Part shown: in pieces, positions 1-13,319 of the stretch
Position numbering within the stretch: the first letter of the stretch is position 1
Layout: every line of letters begins with the position of its first letter
Assembly (NCBI RefSeq): GCF_004342265.1
Contig: NZ_SMCS01000001.1
Span: 620,001 to 684,000, forward strand
Reading direction: 5' to 3'
DNA: 64,000 nt
From: Luteibacter rhizovicinus
Lineage (GTDB): Bacteria > Pseudomonadota > Gammaproteobacteria > Xanthomonadales > Rhodanobacteraceae
Notes under the pieces: generated by a model
Seen by the model: the letters and a program-made list of their open reading frames with translations, nothing else
Told to the model about the DNA's origin: nothing
The model's database searches: none
Made by a program: the position numbers and the translations under genes

Positions 1-1373
1 CCAGCGAGCAGGTCGCGCAGGCGTCGACCGATGCCCTGAAGGTGGCGGTCACCGAAGGCCTCACGGTCGTCGGCATGTTGACGGTCATGCTCTATCAAAG
101 CGCCTACCTCACACTGGCACTGCTCGTGCTGGTGCCTTGCGTGGTCTTGATCGTCACGGTGGTCAGCCGTCGCTATCGTCAGATCAGCAAGCGTTTGCAG
201 GGCAATATGGGCTCGGTGACCAGCGTCGTCGAAGAAGTTGTCGGCGCCAATCGCGAAGTCCGTATTTACGGCGGACAGGCACGCGAAGCGGGCCGTTTCG
301 ACGATGTCGCCGATCGCGCGCGTTCGCTGAATCTCAAGATTTCATCGACCAGCGCGCTGTCCAGCGCGACGATCCAGACGACCGGTGCGTTCGCCCTGGC
401 GCTGCTCGTGTATCTCGGCACGCGTCCGCGTGCGCTCGAGAACATCACCCCCGGCGTGTTCTTCGCCGTGCTGACCGCCATGGGCGCGATGCTGCCGTCG
501 CTGAAGCGCCTGACCAGCGTGCAGTCCAGTCTCCAGCGCGGTCTGGCCGCATGCCAGGACCTGTTCGCCATCATCGACGAGCCGCCCGAGCGCGATGTCG
601 GCACGCGTGAGGTTGCCAGGGTCGAAGGCGATATCCGCTTCGAAGGCATCCATCTGGTTTATCCGAAGAACAATCATGTGGCGCTGCGCGGCGTCGACCT
701 GCATTGCCGCCCAGGTACCGTCACGGCGCTGGTCGGTCGCTCCGGCAGCGGCAAGAGCAGTCTGGTCAGCCTGCTCCCGCGCTTCTACGAACCGACGAGC
801 GGACGCATCCTGCTCGACGGCGCGAACTACGAGGAATACACGCTCGCGTCGTTGCGCCGGCAGATCGCGTGGGTGGGCCAGAACGTCGTGCTGTTCGACG
901 ACACAGTGGCCGCCAACATCGCCTATGGCGAACTCGCGGGCGCCTCCGAAGAAGACATCGTCGCCGCCGCGCGTGCGGCGAACGCGCTGGAATTCATCGA
1001 GCGCATGCCTGAAGGCTTGCAGACGCAGATCGGGCAGGGCGGCAATTCGCTTTCCGGCGGTCAGCGTCAGCGTATCGCGATCGCGCGGGCGATCCTGAAG
1101 AACTCGCCGATCCTCGTGCTCGACGAAGCGACCAGTGCGCTGGATACCGAATCCGAGCGCCTGATCCAGGATGCGTTGCAGCGGTTGATGCGCGATCGCA
1201 CGACGCTCGTCATCGCCCATCGGCTGTCGACCATCGAGCATGCCGATCAGATCGCCGTGATGGATCAGGGGCGCATCGTCGAACTCGGCACGCATCGCGG
1301 TCTGATCGATCAGGGTGGCCAGTACGCCGCGCTGCATCGCATGCAGTTCCACGATCAGGTCGTGGCGGACTGA
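1..1373 (+). CDS. msbA: MsbA-type lipid A/phospholipid ABC exporter (5' end outside window)
   Basis: Half-transporter ABC ATPase that flips lipid A-core across the inner membrane as a homodimer. The reading frame is open to the left edge (codons from base 3), so the first transmembrane helices are missing; an internal GTG at 42 is not the start. The visible part has two to three membrane helices, then the nucleotide-binding domain: Walker A GRSGSGKSS near base 735, Q-loop, signature LSGGQRQR near 1053, Walker B ILVLDEATSALD near 1110 and H-loop VIAHRLST near 1209. lpxK follows after 7 bases, the conserved msbA-lpxK arrangement, which supports MsbA over a generic multidrug ABC exporter. Confidence 0.93.
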   Translation, partial: SEQVAQASTDALKVAVTEGLTVVGMLTVMLYQSAYLTLALLVLVPCVVLIVTVVSRRYRQISKRLQGNMGSVTSVVEEVVGANREVRIYGGQAREAGRFDDVADRARSLNLKISSTSALSSATIQTTGAFALALLVYLGTRPRALENITPGVFFAVLTAMGAMLPSLKRLTSVQSSLQRGLAACQDLFAIIDEPPERDVGTREVARVEGDIRFEGIHLVYPKNNHVALRGVDLHCRPGTVTALVGRSGSGKSSLVSLLPRFYEPTSGRILLDGANYEEYTLASLRRQIAWVGQNVVLFDDTVAANIAYGELAGASEEDIVAAARAANALEFIERMPEGLQTQIGQGGNSLSGGQRQRIAIARAILKNSPILVLDEATSALDTESERLIQDALQRLMRDRTTLVIAHRLSTIEHADQIAVMDQGRIVELGTHRGLIDQGGQYAALHRMQFHDQVVAD

Positions 1374-1380
1374 TCGCGCC

Positions 1381-2352
1381 GTGAGTATCGCCGACGCCTT
1401 GCAACGGCGCTGGTACGACGGCGGCAAGCCACCCGTATGGACGCTGCCGCTGGAGGCGCTGTATCGCCGCGCCGTGCGCCGCAATGCCGAACGCTACGAG
1501 CGCGATCCCGGCGCCTCCGTTCGCCTGCCCGTGCCGGTGGTGGTCGTCGGCAACATCACCGTCGGCGGCACGGGAAAAACACCGCTCATCATTGCGCTGG
1601 CCGAAGCCCTGCGGGCACGCGGCCGCAAGCCCGGCGTAGTCAGTCGCGGCTATGGCGGTTCCGAACGCGGTCCCCTGCTGCTGGACGACCGACCCGACCC
1701 GGCGCGCGTGGGCGACGAGCCCTGCCTGATCCGCCAGAGCGGCATGCCGGTCGCGATCGGTCGGCAGCGCCCCGAAGCGGCGCGACTGCTGGTCGACGCC
1801 GGTTGCGACGTGGTCCTGGCCGACGACGGCCTCCAGCACTACCGGCTGGCACGCGATATCGAGATCTGCGTCATCGACGGCGAGCGCCGCTTCGGCAACG
1901 GGCACCTGCTGCCCGCCGGTCCCTTGCGCGAACCATTGGCGCGGCTCGAGCGCGTGGACTTCGTCGTCAACAACGGCGGTCGGGCGTCGGACCTGGAAAT
2001 TCCGATGACGCTGCGCGGCGGGTTCGCCGTCAACGTGGCCGACCCGCCCCAGATTGCGCCCCTGTCGGAGTTCATCGGTCGTCCGGTACACGCGGTGGCC
2101 GGTATCGGAAACCCCATGCGTTTCTTCCGCAGCCTGCGGGAGCAGGGCATCGACTCGCGCGACCATGCATTCGCGGATCACCATGCGTTTTCGGCGAGCG
2201 ACCTCGTCTTCGAGGATGGTTGCCCGGTGCTGATGACCGACAAGGATGCGGTGAAGTGCCAGCCGTTCGCCCAGCCGAACTGGTGGCGCGTGCCGGTAGC
2301 GGCGGAGTTGCCCGAAAGCTTCTACGACGCTTTGGCCGCACGTCTGCTATAG
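1381..2352 (+). CDS. lpxK: Tetraacyldisaccharide 4'-kinase LpxK
   Basis: Phosphorylates the 4' position of the lipid A precursor DS-1-P to give lipid IVA at the inner-membrane face. 323 aa from a GTG start at 1381, the usual family length. Residues 50-67 hold the family P-loop (VVVVGNITVGGTGKT), followed by VSRGYGG and the DDGLQHYRLARD segment typical of LpxK. The frame extends upstream to 1315 inside msbA, but GTG at 1381, 7 bases after the msbA stop, gives the normal N-terminus. Probably co-transcribed with msbA. Confidence 0.95.
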   Translation: MSIADALQRRWYDGGKPPVWTLPLEALYRRAVRRNAERYERDPGASVRLPVPVVVVGNITVGGTGKTPLIIALAEALRARGRKPGVVSRGYGGSERGPLLLDDRPDPARVGDEPCLIRQSGMPVAIGRQRPEAARLLVDAGCDVVLADDGLQHYRLARDIEICVIDGERRFGNGHLLPAGPLREPLARLERVDFVVNNGGRASDLEIPMTLRGGFAVNVADPPQIAPLSEFIGRPVHAVAGIGNPMRFFRSLREQGIDSRDHAFADHHAFSASDLVFEDGCPVLMTDKDAVKCQPFAQPNWWRVPVAAELPESFYDALAARLL

Positions 2353-2443
2353 GCTGGCGGGAGCGGCCAACAAAAGGTTCTTCACGCATTGTTGGGGGGA
2401 GCGGCTCGGCTTTGCCATCGCGGTAGTGCTCGGACGCCTCGGG

Positions 2444-2470
2444 AGAGCCGTCGGCCACCACCCTCGACGC
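2444..2470 (+). repeat. Left arm of 27-bp inverted repeat
   Basis: Perfect reverse complement of 2658-2684, with 187 bases between the arms. The pair encloses the two facing terminators. It could be a dispersed palindromic repeat of this genome. Confidence 0.8.
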
Positions 2471-2539
2471 TCCGGCTTCACCGTCGCTCGGGAAGGGAGA
2501 GCCGCTGCGCGGCTTGTGTTCTATGGCTGCGCCCCGTCG

Positions 2540-2565
2540 CGCCCGCGCTGCGGGCGGGGGTTTTT
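2540..2565 (+). terminator. Intrinsic terminator, plus strand (after lpxK)
   Basis: Seven-bp GC stem CGCCCGC/GCGGGCG with a 3-base loop, then GGGG and TTTTT. It lies about 190 bases after the lpxK stop and would end msbA-lpxK read-through. Confidence 0.7.
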
Positions 2566-2587
2566 GATTCGGCATCCCTGCCTCAGC

Positions 2588-2614
2588 AAAAACGGCGGAC
2601 CGTCCAGGTCCGCC
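2588..2614 (-). terminator. Intrinsic terminator, minus strand
   Basis: On the minus strand, GGCGGACC/GGTCCGCC (8 bp, 5-base loop) is followed by GTTTTT. It faces the plus-strand terminator 22 bases away. No recognisable minus-strand gene ends just upstream of it. Confidence 0.6.
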
Positions 2615-2657
2615 CCCTGCGGGCCTTGTCCGCCCGCCGCGCTCGGTTGCGCAAGTC

Positions 2658-2684
2658 GCGTCGAGGGTGGTGGCCGACGGCTCT
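2658..2684 (-). repeat. Right arm of 27-bp inverted repeat
   Basis: Perfect reverse complement of 2444-2470. Confidence 0.8.
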
Positions 2685-2822
2685 TCCGGATGCGGCGGTC
2701 ACGTGGGGGAAAGCATCGCGTCGATGCATGGACAGAGCTGACCGCATGCCGGTCCCGTCCCGTCCCGTCACGTGCTCGGCTCGCGCTCTGCCCACAGTAA
2801 AACTCAGTCGACGGTGCCGTGG

Positions 2823-2939
2823 CCGGGTTGGCCCTTGGGGCCGCCTTAGCCGAGGGCCGCGATGCCTAGTGACGGAGCGAAGCGGCGCTACGGCCCGCTC
2901 CCGCAGGGACGGCGCCGAAGGCCCCAAGGGCCAACCCGG
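2823..2939. repeat. 18-bp inverted repeat pair (2823-2840 / 2922-2939)
   Basis: The arms are perfect complements separated by 81 bases; the start is CCGGGTTGGCCCTTGGGG. The spacer includes a GCTCCCGCAG motif that recurs at other intergenic palindromes in this window (about 12575; a similar form near 23715), suggesting a dispersed repeat family. Confidence 0.7.
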
Positions 2940-3064
2940 TCGCGGCTTCCCCGAGGCACGAGCGTGAGGCGGCCAAGTCACGGATAACACGAGCCACCCA
3001 GCGACTGTCCTCAACCAAAGAGCGATGAGCCGCACAAGATCGCCCCCGTAGTGCGCGAAGAACC

Positions 3065-3096
3065 AAAAAAAACCGGCCCTGGGGCCGGTTTTTTTT
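3065..3096. terminator. Bidirectional intrinsic terminator
   Basis: A run of A, then CCGGCCC, 2 bases, GGGCCGG and a run of T: a 15-bp perfect palindrome including the A/T tails. It works on the minus strand for the glycine-zipper gene ending at 3113. Confidence 0.9.
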
Positions 3097-3112
3097 CACG
3101 AAACGTCGCGAG

Positions 3113-3562
3113 TTACTGCACGCGCGAAACGTTGCCCTGATCGTCGACGACGACGATGTCGCCCTGACGGATGGCCGAGGCATCCTTGACCGTGACGTTG
3201 GCGATCTGGCCGTTGCCCATCTTCATGCGCAGGGTGTAGCTCTGGCTGCCGCCGCCCTTGCCGATGGCGTTACCGGCGAAGCCGCCGCCCGCCGCACCGG
3301 CGACCGTGGCAAGCGTGCGACCGTTACCGCGACCGACCTGGTTGCCGAGGACGCCACCGGCGATGGCGCCGATGACCGCGCCAGCGGTGCCGTGATCGCG
3401 GCCAGCGGTCTGGTTGTATTCGATGCTCTGGACCACGCCACACTGGTCGCAACGCACGTAGATGCCGTCGCTACGCGTAAGCGTGGCGGCGGTGGCAGGG
3501 ACGCTTACGGCGAGGGCGAGCAGGGCGGCCATCTCGATACCTAATGCGTACTTCAGCTTCAT
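3113..3562 (-). CDS. Glycine-zipper 2TM envelope protein
   Basis: 149-aa exported protein with an N-terminal signal peptide (hydrophobic core MAALLALAVSVPATAA) and no lipobox cysteine, so soluble or membrane-inserted rather than a lipoprotein. Residues about 58-105 carry Gly/Ala zipper repeats (GAVIGAIAGGVLGNQVGRG and GAAGGGFAGNAIGKG), as in the SlyB/PcpN-like glycine-zipper 2TM family. Two cysteines near residues 38-41 (RCDQCG) are unusual. The start is supported by an AAGGAGAG ribosome site 7 bases upstream. The exact role is unknown; related proteins affect envelope integrity. Confidence 0.8.
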   Translation of the reverse strand: MKLKYALGIEMAALLALAVSVPATAATLTRSDGIYVRCDQCGVVQSIEYNQTAGRDHGTAGAVIGAIAGGVLGNQVGRGNGRTLATVAGAAGGGFAGNAIGKGGGSQSYTLRMKMGNGQIANVTVKDASAIRQGDIVVVDDQGNVSRVQ

Positions 3563-3679
3563 GATCTCTCTCCTTGTGGATGGCCATAGCTACAGGGCGG
3601 GCCGACTCAGCCCACAGTCTAAGCATTCCGCCTGAACCAATCGCGACGGAGTTCAGAGTATTCATACGATAATCCGGCA

Positions 3680-5086
3680 ATGAGCACCGCCATCGTATGG
3701 TTTCGCCGCGACCTTCGTCTTGCGGATCATGCCGCCCTGACGGCCGCGGTCAAAGATTACGACCGCATCGTACCCCTATATATCGATGCCCCCGAAGAGG
3801 AAGGCGAATGGTCCCCGGGTGCGGCGGCCCGGTGGTGGCTGCACCATTCCCTGGGCGCACTCGACGGGGCACTCGGACGTTTCCATGGCCGGTTGCATAT
3901 TGGGCGGGGCGCCAGCCTTGAGGTCCTGCGGGACGTGGTGGCCGCGACGGGAGCATCCGCCGTGTACTGGAGCCGCCTTTACGAGCCGGAGGCCCTGCGC
4001 CGCGATGCCGCGATCGAGCGCGCGCTGACCGCCGACGGCGTCGATGTGGCCGTCCATCGCGGGTCGCTATGGCGCGAGCCCTGGGAGGTCATGACCCGGC
4101 AGGATCAGCCGTACAAAGTGTTTACCCCTTTCTGGCGTTCCCTGCGCGCGCAACTCGACGACGCGGCGCCGCTTCCGGTGCCCCCGTCGCTACGTTGCGC
4201 AATGGTTGCCGATGGCCTGTCCGTGGACGAACTCAGCTTGTTGCCCGGCGTCGACTGGACGGGCGGGTTTTCAGAATGGACGCCCGGCGAAGCGGGTGCC
4301 GCGGACATGCTGGAAGTCTTCGGCGACGACGCCGTGTCGGCCTATACGGAAGCGCGCGACCTGCCGGCTCGGCATGGCACGTCCCGGCTTTCGCCACATC
4401 TGCACTGGGGTGAGATCACGCCGCGCCAGGTAGCAGCGGGTCTGCGCGCGCAGGTCGCGGGCTCCCGGCGTCACGTCGATATCGAACCGTATCTGCGCCA
4501 GCTCGGATGGCGCGAGTTCGGGCATCACCTGCTTTACCACTTTCCGAAAACGCCCACGGAAAACTTCAATCCGCGCTTCGACGGGTTTCACTGGAAAGAC
4601 TGCGACGCTGCCATCCTGAGGCGCTGGCAACAGGGACGTACCGGCATCCCCATCGTCGACGCGGGGATGCGCGAGCTGTGGGCTACGGGCTGGATGCATA
4701 ACCGCGTACGCATGCTGGTCGCCAGCCTGCTGACCAAGAACCTCCGGCAACACTGGAGCCATGGCGCGCGCTGGTTCTGGGACACGCTGGTCGACGCCGA
4801 CCTGGCGAACAATTCGCTTGGATGGCAATGGGTGGCCGGAAGCGGCGCGGATGAGGCACCGTATTTCCGCATCTTCAATCCGGTGACTCAGTCGGAGAAG
4901 TTCGATCCAGACGGCGCCTATATCCGCCGCTGGGTACCGGAGCTGGCGGACGTTCCCGCCAGCCGCATCCATGCGCCCTGGGAAGATCCCGCCATCCTTC
5001 GACGCACGGGCTATCCGGTGCCGCTGGTCGATCTGAAATCGTCCCGCGAGGATGCGCTGGCGGCGTACCGGCGCACGAGGGCCTAG
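3680..5086 (+). CDS. phrB: Deoxyribodipyrimidine photolyase (class I CPD type)
   Basis: Light-driven repair of cyclobutane pyrimidine dimers using FAD. 468 aa, the normal length. The N-terminal antenna domain begins MSTAIVWFRRDLRLADH; the C-terminal FAD-binding domain carries GIPIVDAGMRELWATGWMHNR, the RMLVASLL helix and the DADLANNSLGWQWVAGSG signature. The GATAAT at 3668-3673 ends only 6 bases before the ATG, which suggests a leaderless transcript. The last four bases overlap the convergent antiporter gene. Confidence 0.95.
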   Translation: MSTAIVWFRRDLRLADHAALTAAVKDYDRIVPLYIDAPEEEGEWSPGAAARWWLHHSLGALDGALGRFHGRLHIGRGASLEVLRDVVAATGASAVYWSRLYEPEALRRDAAIERALTADGVDVAVHRGSLWREPWEVMTRQDQPYKVFTPFWRSLRAQLDDAAPLPVPPSLRCAMVADGLSVDELSLLPGVDWTGGFSEWTPGEAGAADMLEVFGDDAVSAYTEARDLPARHGTSRLSPHLHWGEITPRQVAAGLRAQVAGSRRHVDIEPYLRQLGWREFGHHLLYHFPKTPTENFNPRFDGFHWKDCDAAILRRWQQGRTGIPIVDAGMRELWATGWMHNRVRMLVASLLTKNLRQHWSHGARWFWDTLVDADLANNSLGWQWVAGSGADEAPYFRIFNPVTQSEKFDPDGAYIRRWVPELADVPASRIHAPWEDPAILRRTGYPVPLVDLKSSREDALAAYRRTRA

Positions 5087-6255
5087 TCTTTGTCTTTGCG
5101 CAATAGCAGCGAAAGAATAGGCGGCGTCACCATCGCGGTAAGCAGCGACATCGCGACGATGATGGCGTAGATCTGCTCGTTGAACACGCCGGCGGCCAGG
5201 CCGAGCGAGGCAATGACCACGCCCACCTCGCCACGGGGCACCATGCCGAAACCGACGATGGCGGCGCCACGGCGTCCCAGCGACAGGGCGCCGAGGAAAC
5301 CGCCGGCCAGCTTCGACACGATGGCGATCACGGTCACTACCAACAGCATCAGCAACGCTTTGCCGTCGGCCAGCTCTTCGAGATTCACCTTGGCGCCCGT
5401 GACCACGAAGAAGAAGGGGGTCAGGAAGGCCAGCAGCGGCGCGGTCTGATGCTCCAGGTCGTCGCGCTGGCGGGATTCCGAAGCGATCATGCCGGCCAGG
5501 AACGCGCCGATGATCGCCGCCAGACCGAACCGGGTGGAAAGGAATGCAAGGCCGAGGCACAGCGCAAGAACGATCGCCAGCGGCGACATCGGGTTGCTCG
5601 GCTTGTCGAGCCACCCGGAGCCGCGACGCATCACCTTCGTGCCGCCCCAGCCGATGACGGCGATGAAGCCCACTGCGCCAAGCAGGGTAAATGCGAGGGA
5701 TTTGACGTCCAGTGCGCCGCCGTCCTGCAGCGAGGACACGACGCCCAGCAGCAGCATGGCGAGGATATCGTCGATCACGGCGGCACCCAGGATGATGCGG
5801 GCCTCCTGCCGCTGGAGCACGCCCAGTTCCTGTAGCACGCGCGCCGTAATACCTGCCGACGTCGCGACGAAGGCCGCGGCCACGAACATGGACTTGACCC
5901 AGTCGAAGCCGGAACCGTGGGCCCAGAGCGACCCCATCAGGAACGGAATCACGACGCCGAGAACGCCGACCATGAATGCGCTGCGGCCGACTTTTTTCAG
6001 ATCGTCCAGCCGCGTTTCCAGGCCGACCGAGAACAGCAGCAGGATGACGCCGATTTCCGCGAGTACGTCGATTGGTGTGCCCGAGGCGATCTGATCGATA
6101 TGCAGCCAGCCGAGCGCGGAAGGACCGATGGCGCAGCCGGCGGCGATTTCGCCGACCACGGCGGGCAGGCGCAGGCGCTGGGCGATTTCGCCGCCGATTT
6201 GCGCGGCGACGAAAATGATGAAGAGGGTGAGCAGGATGTCGCTTGCGTCGTGCAT
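5083..6255 (-). CDS. Kef/NhaP-type cation:proton antiporter (CPA2-like)
   Basis: 390-aa inner-membrane protein with about 11-12 hydrophobic segments and the Na/H exchanger fold: LPAVVGEIAAGCAIGPSALGWL near residues 32-53, VILLLFSVGLETRLDDL near 72-88 and the VFVATSAGITARVLQELG segment near residue 130. It probably exchanges K+ or Na+ for H+. It lacks the C-terminal TrkA-N nucleotide-binding domain of KefB/KefC, so it is a membrane-only member. It converges on phrB with a 4-base overlap. The specific ion is not readable from sequence. Confidence 0.85.
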   Translation of the reverse strand: MHDASDILLTLFIIFVAAQIGGEIAQRLRLPAVVGEIAAGCAIGPSALGWLHIDQIASGTPIDVLAEIGVILLLFSVGLETRLDDLKKVGRSAFMVGVLGVVIPFLMGSLWAHGSGFDWVKSMFVAAAFVATSAGITARVLQELGVLQRQEARIILGAAVIDDILAMLLLGVVSSLQDGGALDVKSLAFTLLGAVGFIAVIGWGGTKVMRRGSGWLDKPSNPMSPLAIVLALCLGLAFLSTRFGLAAIIGAFLAGMIASESRQRDDLEHQTAPLLAFLTPFFFVVTGAKVNLEELADGKALLMLLVVTVIAIVSKLAGGFLGALSLGRRGAAIVGFGMVPRGEVGVVIASLGLAAGVFNEQIYAIIVAMSLLTAMVTPPILSLLLRKDKD

Positions 6256-6311
6256 GGTTTGATCGACCTTGATCGAAGCCGCGGAGGAAGGCGCGGTGTC
6301 CTTTATACCCG

Positions 6312-11199
<4,888 letters not shown>

Positions 11200-11235
11200 A
11201 GGCATACTCCGGAATCGCCAGCGATCCGCCATCCC

Positions 11236-12543
11236 ATGCCCTACGAATCCAGCGCACTTCCCACCGCCGAACGCCGCCTCGACCGCCAGGACGTCCGCAC
11301 GCTCGTGCTATCGGCACTGGGCGGGGCGCTCGAGTTCTACGACTTCGTCATCTTCGTCTTCTTCACGAAGGTGCTGGGGCAACTGTTCTTCCCCGCCCAC
11401 ATGCCCGAATGGCTGGCCCAGGTACAGGTCTTCGGCATCTTCGCCGCAGGCTATCTCGCCAGGCCGCTGGGCGGCATCGTCATGGCCCATTTTGGCGACA
11501 AAGTCGGCCGCAAACGTATGTTCACCCTCAGCGTATTCCTGATGGCCCTGCCGACACTGTGCATCGGCCTGCTGCCGGTTTACGCGCAAGTAGGTGTACT
11601 GGCACCGCTACTGCTGTTGCTGATGCGCGTGGTGCAGGGCATCGCCATCGGTGGCGAAATTCCCGGCGCCTGGGTATTCGTCGCCGAACACGTGCCGACG
11701 AATCGCGTGGGGTTCGCCTGCGCGAGTCTCACCTCGGGTCTGACCGCCGGTATCCTCATCGGCTCGCTGGTCGCCGCCGGACTCAATGCACACTATCCGG
11801 CGTCGGCGATTCTCGATTACGCGTGGCGCATTCCGTTTCTGCTGGGTGGCGTATTCGGTTTCCTCGCCGTATACCTGCGTCGCTGGCTGCGCGAAACGCC
11901 GGTATTCGCACAAATGCGCGAGTGCCGCGAACTGGCGGACGAACTGCCTGTTAAGCGCGTGGTTCGCGATCACCTGCCGGGCGTCTTCCTTTCGGTGGCG
12001 GTGACCTGGTTGCTGACCGCCGCGATTGTCGTGGTGATCCTGATGACGCCGACGCTCGCGCAGTCGACTTTTCACGTAGACCGCGAGAGGGCGTTCACCG
12101 GAAGCAGCGCAGCGGCGCTGGCGCTGACCGTAGGGTGTCTCATTGCCGGCGTACTGGTCGACCGGATCGGTCGCGCGTGGTCGTTGCTGCAGGGCTCGGT
12201 GGCGTTGGTGGCGACGACGTATGCGCTTTACGTCGACCTGGCGTCCGGTGCCGTGCATTTCATTCCGCTGTATGCGCTGGCGGGACTATGCGCCGGCGTT
12301 GTCGGCGTCGTGCCGGCCGTGATGGTCGCGGCGTTCCCGCCGGCCGTGCGGTTCTCGGGAATTTCGTTCTCGTACAATCTTGCGTACGCCGTATTCGGTG
12401 CCGCCACGCCGCCGCTGGTGTCGTATATGGCCGAGCGATTGGGCGGCATGGCGCCGGCGCATTATGTGGCTGTGGCTGCCGTGTGCGGCATCGGAGTGGG
12501 TGCGTATCTGGTTCGCACGCGGCGGGCGTTTTACGAGCGGTAG
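11236..12543 (+). CDS. MHS-family MFS transporter (metabolite:H+ symporter, ProP/ShiA-like)
   Basis: 435-aa inner-membrane protein with 12 predicted helices. It matches the metabolite:H+ symporter group: ALGGALEFYDFVIFVFF near residues 28-45, ARPLGGIVMAHFGDKVGRKR near 75-95 and RVVQGIAIGGEIPGAWVFVA near 131-150. The family imports citrate, proline/betaine, shikimate or dicarboxylates; the substrate here cannot be told. It starts 36 bases after epmA without an obvious ribosome site. Confidence 0.85.
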   Translation: MPYESSALPTAERRLDRQDVRTLVLSALGGALEFYDFVIFVFFTKVLGQLFFPAHMPEWLAQVQVFGIFAAGYLARPLGGIVMAHFGDKVGRKRMFTLSVFLMALPTLCIGLLPVYAQVGVLAPLLLLLMRVVQGIAIGGEIPGAWVFVAEHVPTNRVGFACASLTSGLTAGILIGSLVAAGLNAHYPASAILDYAWRIPFLLGGVFGFLAVYLRRWLRETPVFAQMRECRELADELPVKRVVRDHLPGVFLSVAVTWLLTAAIVVVILMTPTLAQSTFHVDRERAFTGSSAAALALTVGCLIAGVLVDRIGRAWSLLQGSVALVATTYALYVDLASGAVHFIPLYALAGLCAGVVGVVPAVMVAAFPPAVRFSGISFSYNLAYAVFGAATPPLVSYMAERLGGMAPAHYVAVAAVCGIGVGAYLVRTRRAFYER

Positions 12544-12559
12544 TGCCGCCGCTCCGTAG

Positions 12560-12600
12560 GCTATCGCGCGCAGGCGCGCTCCCGCAGAAATCAAAAGCCT
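12560..12600. repeat. REP-like palindromic intergenic repeat
   Basis: The short gap contains ATCGCGCGCAGGCGCGCTCC followed by GCAGAAATCAAAAGCC. The same type of sequence occurs near 29236 (GTAGGAGCGCGC) and a related tail near 23715 (GCTCCCACAGAAATCCAAAGCC in part), which points to a dispersed extragenic repeat. Confidence 0.5.
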
Positions 12601-12615
12601 GCGAAGCGACGAAAC

Positions 12616-13302
12616 CTAAAACTCCAGCTCCTGCGCCGCACATAAATAGTCGACCATCGGCGCCAGACGCTTGAAGGTCGAGACCACGTGCGGAAGGAGT
12701 TCGGTGGAGCAAGCCAGCGCCTCATCGAAATTCTCGCCCGCCGCGAAATTCTTCCGCTTCAGATCGTCGATCAGCTCGTGCGCCGGATCGAAGCCGCGCG
12801 GCGGGCGGGTAAGGCTTTCGCCCCAGAAGCTGAAGCGATCCGCGAATGCCTTCGATCGCGTCGCGCGCTTCCACGCTTCGGGGTTGTCGGCAAGGAACGC
12901 ACGGATCTGTTTCAGCGCCACCGGCTCCGGATGCCATAGCCCGCCGCCCGCGAAACATTCGCCCGGCTGGATATGCAGATAGAACGCGGGTGCCTGGATC
13001 TCGTGGCGGCGCTCATGGAAAAACCGCGCACTGGCCCAGCCCTTGTACGGCTGCTTGTCGTTCGCGAAGCGCGTATCGCGATGAATGCGGAACAGCGAAC
13101 CGCCTGCCTTGCGCGGATCGGCGCGATAGTGCCCGCTGATCTTCGCCAGCGGTGCCTGCAGGTCGGTGATCAGTTGCAGGAACGGATCGCGCACGTGGCA
13201 CTCGTAATCGTCTTTATGTTCGTGGAACCACTCGCGGCGATTATTGCGCACGAGCGACTTCAGGAAACGGAACGTGGCGGGCGAGAAATAGGCGTGGGAC
13301 AT
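12616..13302 (-). CDS. DUF2461 family protein
   Basis: 228 aa, the usual length for DUF2461 (TIGR02453). Visible family features are YFSPATFRFLKSLVRNNRREWF at the N-terminus (residues 5-26), then GSLFRIHRDTRFANDKQPYK (about 68-87) and FYLHIQPGECFAGGGLWHPE (about 107-126). Function is unknown; it is a soluble cytoplasmic protein. It lies 17 bases downstream of sbcB on the same strand and may share its transcript. Confidence 0.88.
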   Translation of the reverse strand: MSHAYFSPATFRFLKSLVRNNRREWFHEHKDDYECHVRDPFLQLITDLQAPLAKISGHYRADPRKAGGSLFRIHRDTRFANDKQPYKGWASARFFHERRHEIQAPAFYLHIQPGECFAGGGLWHPEPVALKQIRAFLADNPEAWKRATRSKAFADRFSFWGESLTRPPRGFDPAHELIDDLKRKNFAAGENFDEALACSTELLPHVVSTFKRLAPMVDYLCAAQELEF

Positions 13303-13319
13303 GGCTTAAGGATGTCTGG

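Larger units (their letters stand above)
2353..3112. other. Gene-poor 760-base gap with inverted repeats and terminators
   Basis: No convincing gene: the long open frames here are Arg/Pro/Ala-rich GC artefacts with no family signature. The gap contains a 27-bp perfect inverted repeat (2444-2470 with 2658-2684), an 18-bp perfect inverted repeat (2823-2840 with 2922-2939), two facing intrinsic terminators at 2540-2565 and 2588-2614, and a bidirectional terminator at 3065-3096. The stretch 2617-3064 lies between terminators with nothing recognisable; a small RNA or a decayed gene cannot be excluded. Confidence 0.6.

Noticed and set aside
2389-3035. Open reading frames of 100-190 aa on both strands in the lpxK gap
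   Set aside because: Arg/Pro/Ala-rich, no family motifs, several overlapping frames at once and crossed by inverted repeats and terminators; typical of GC-rich noncoding DNA.
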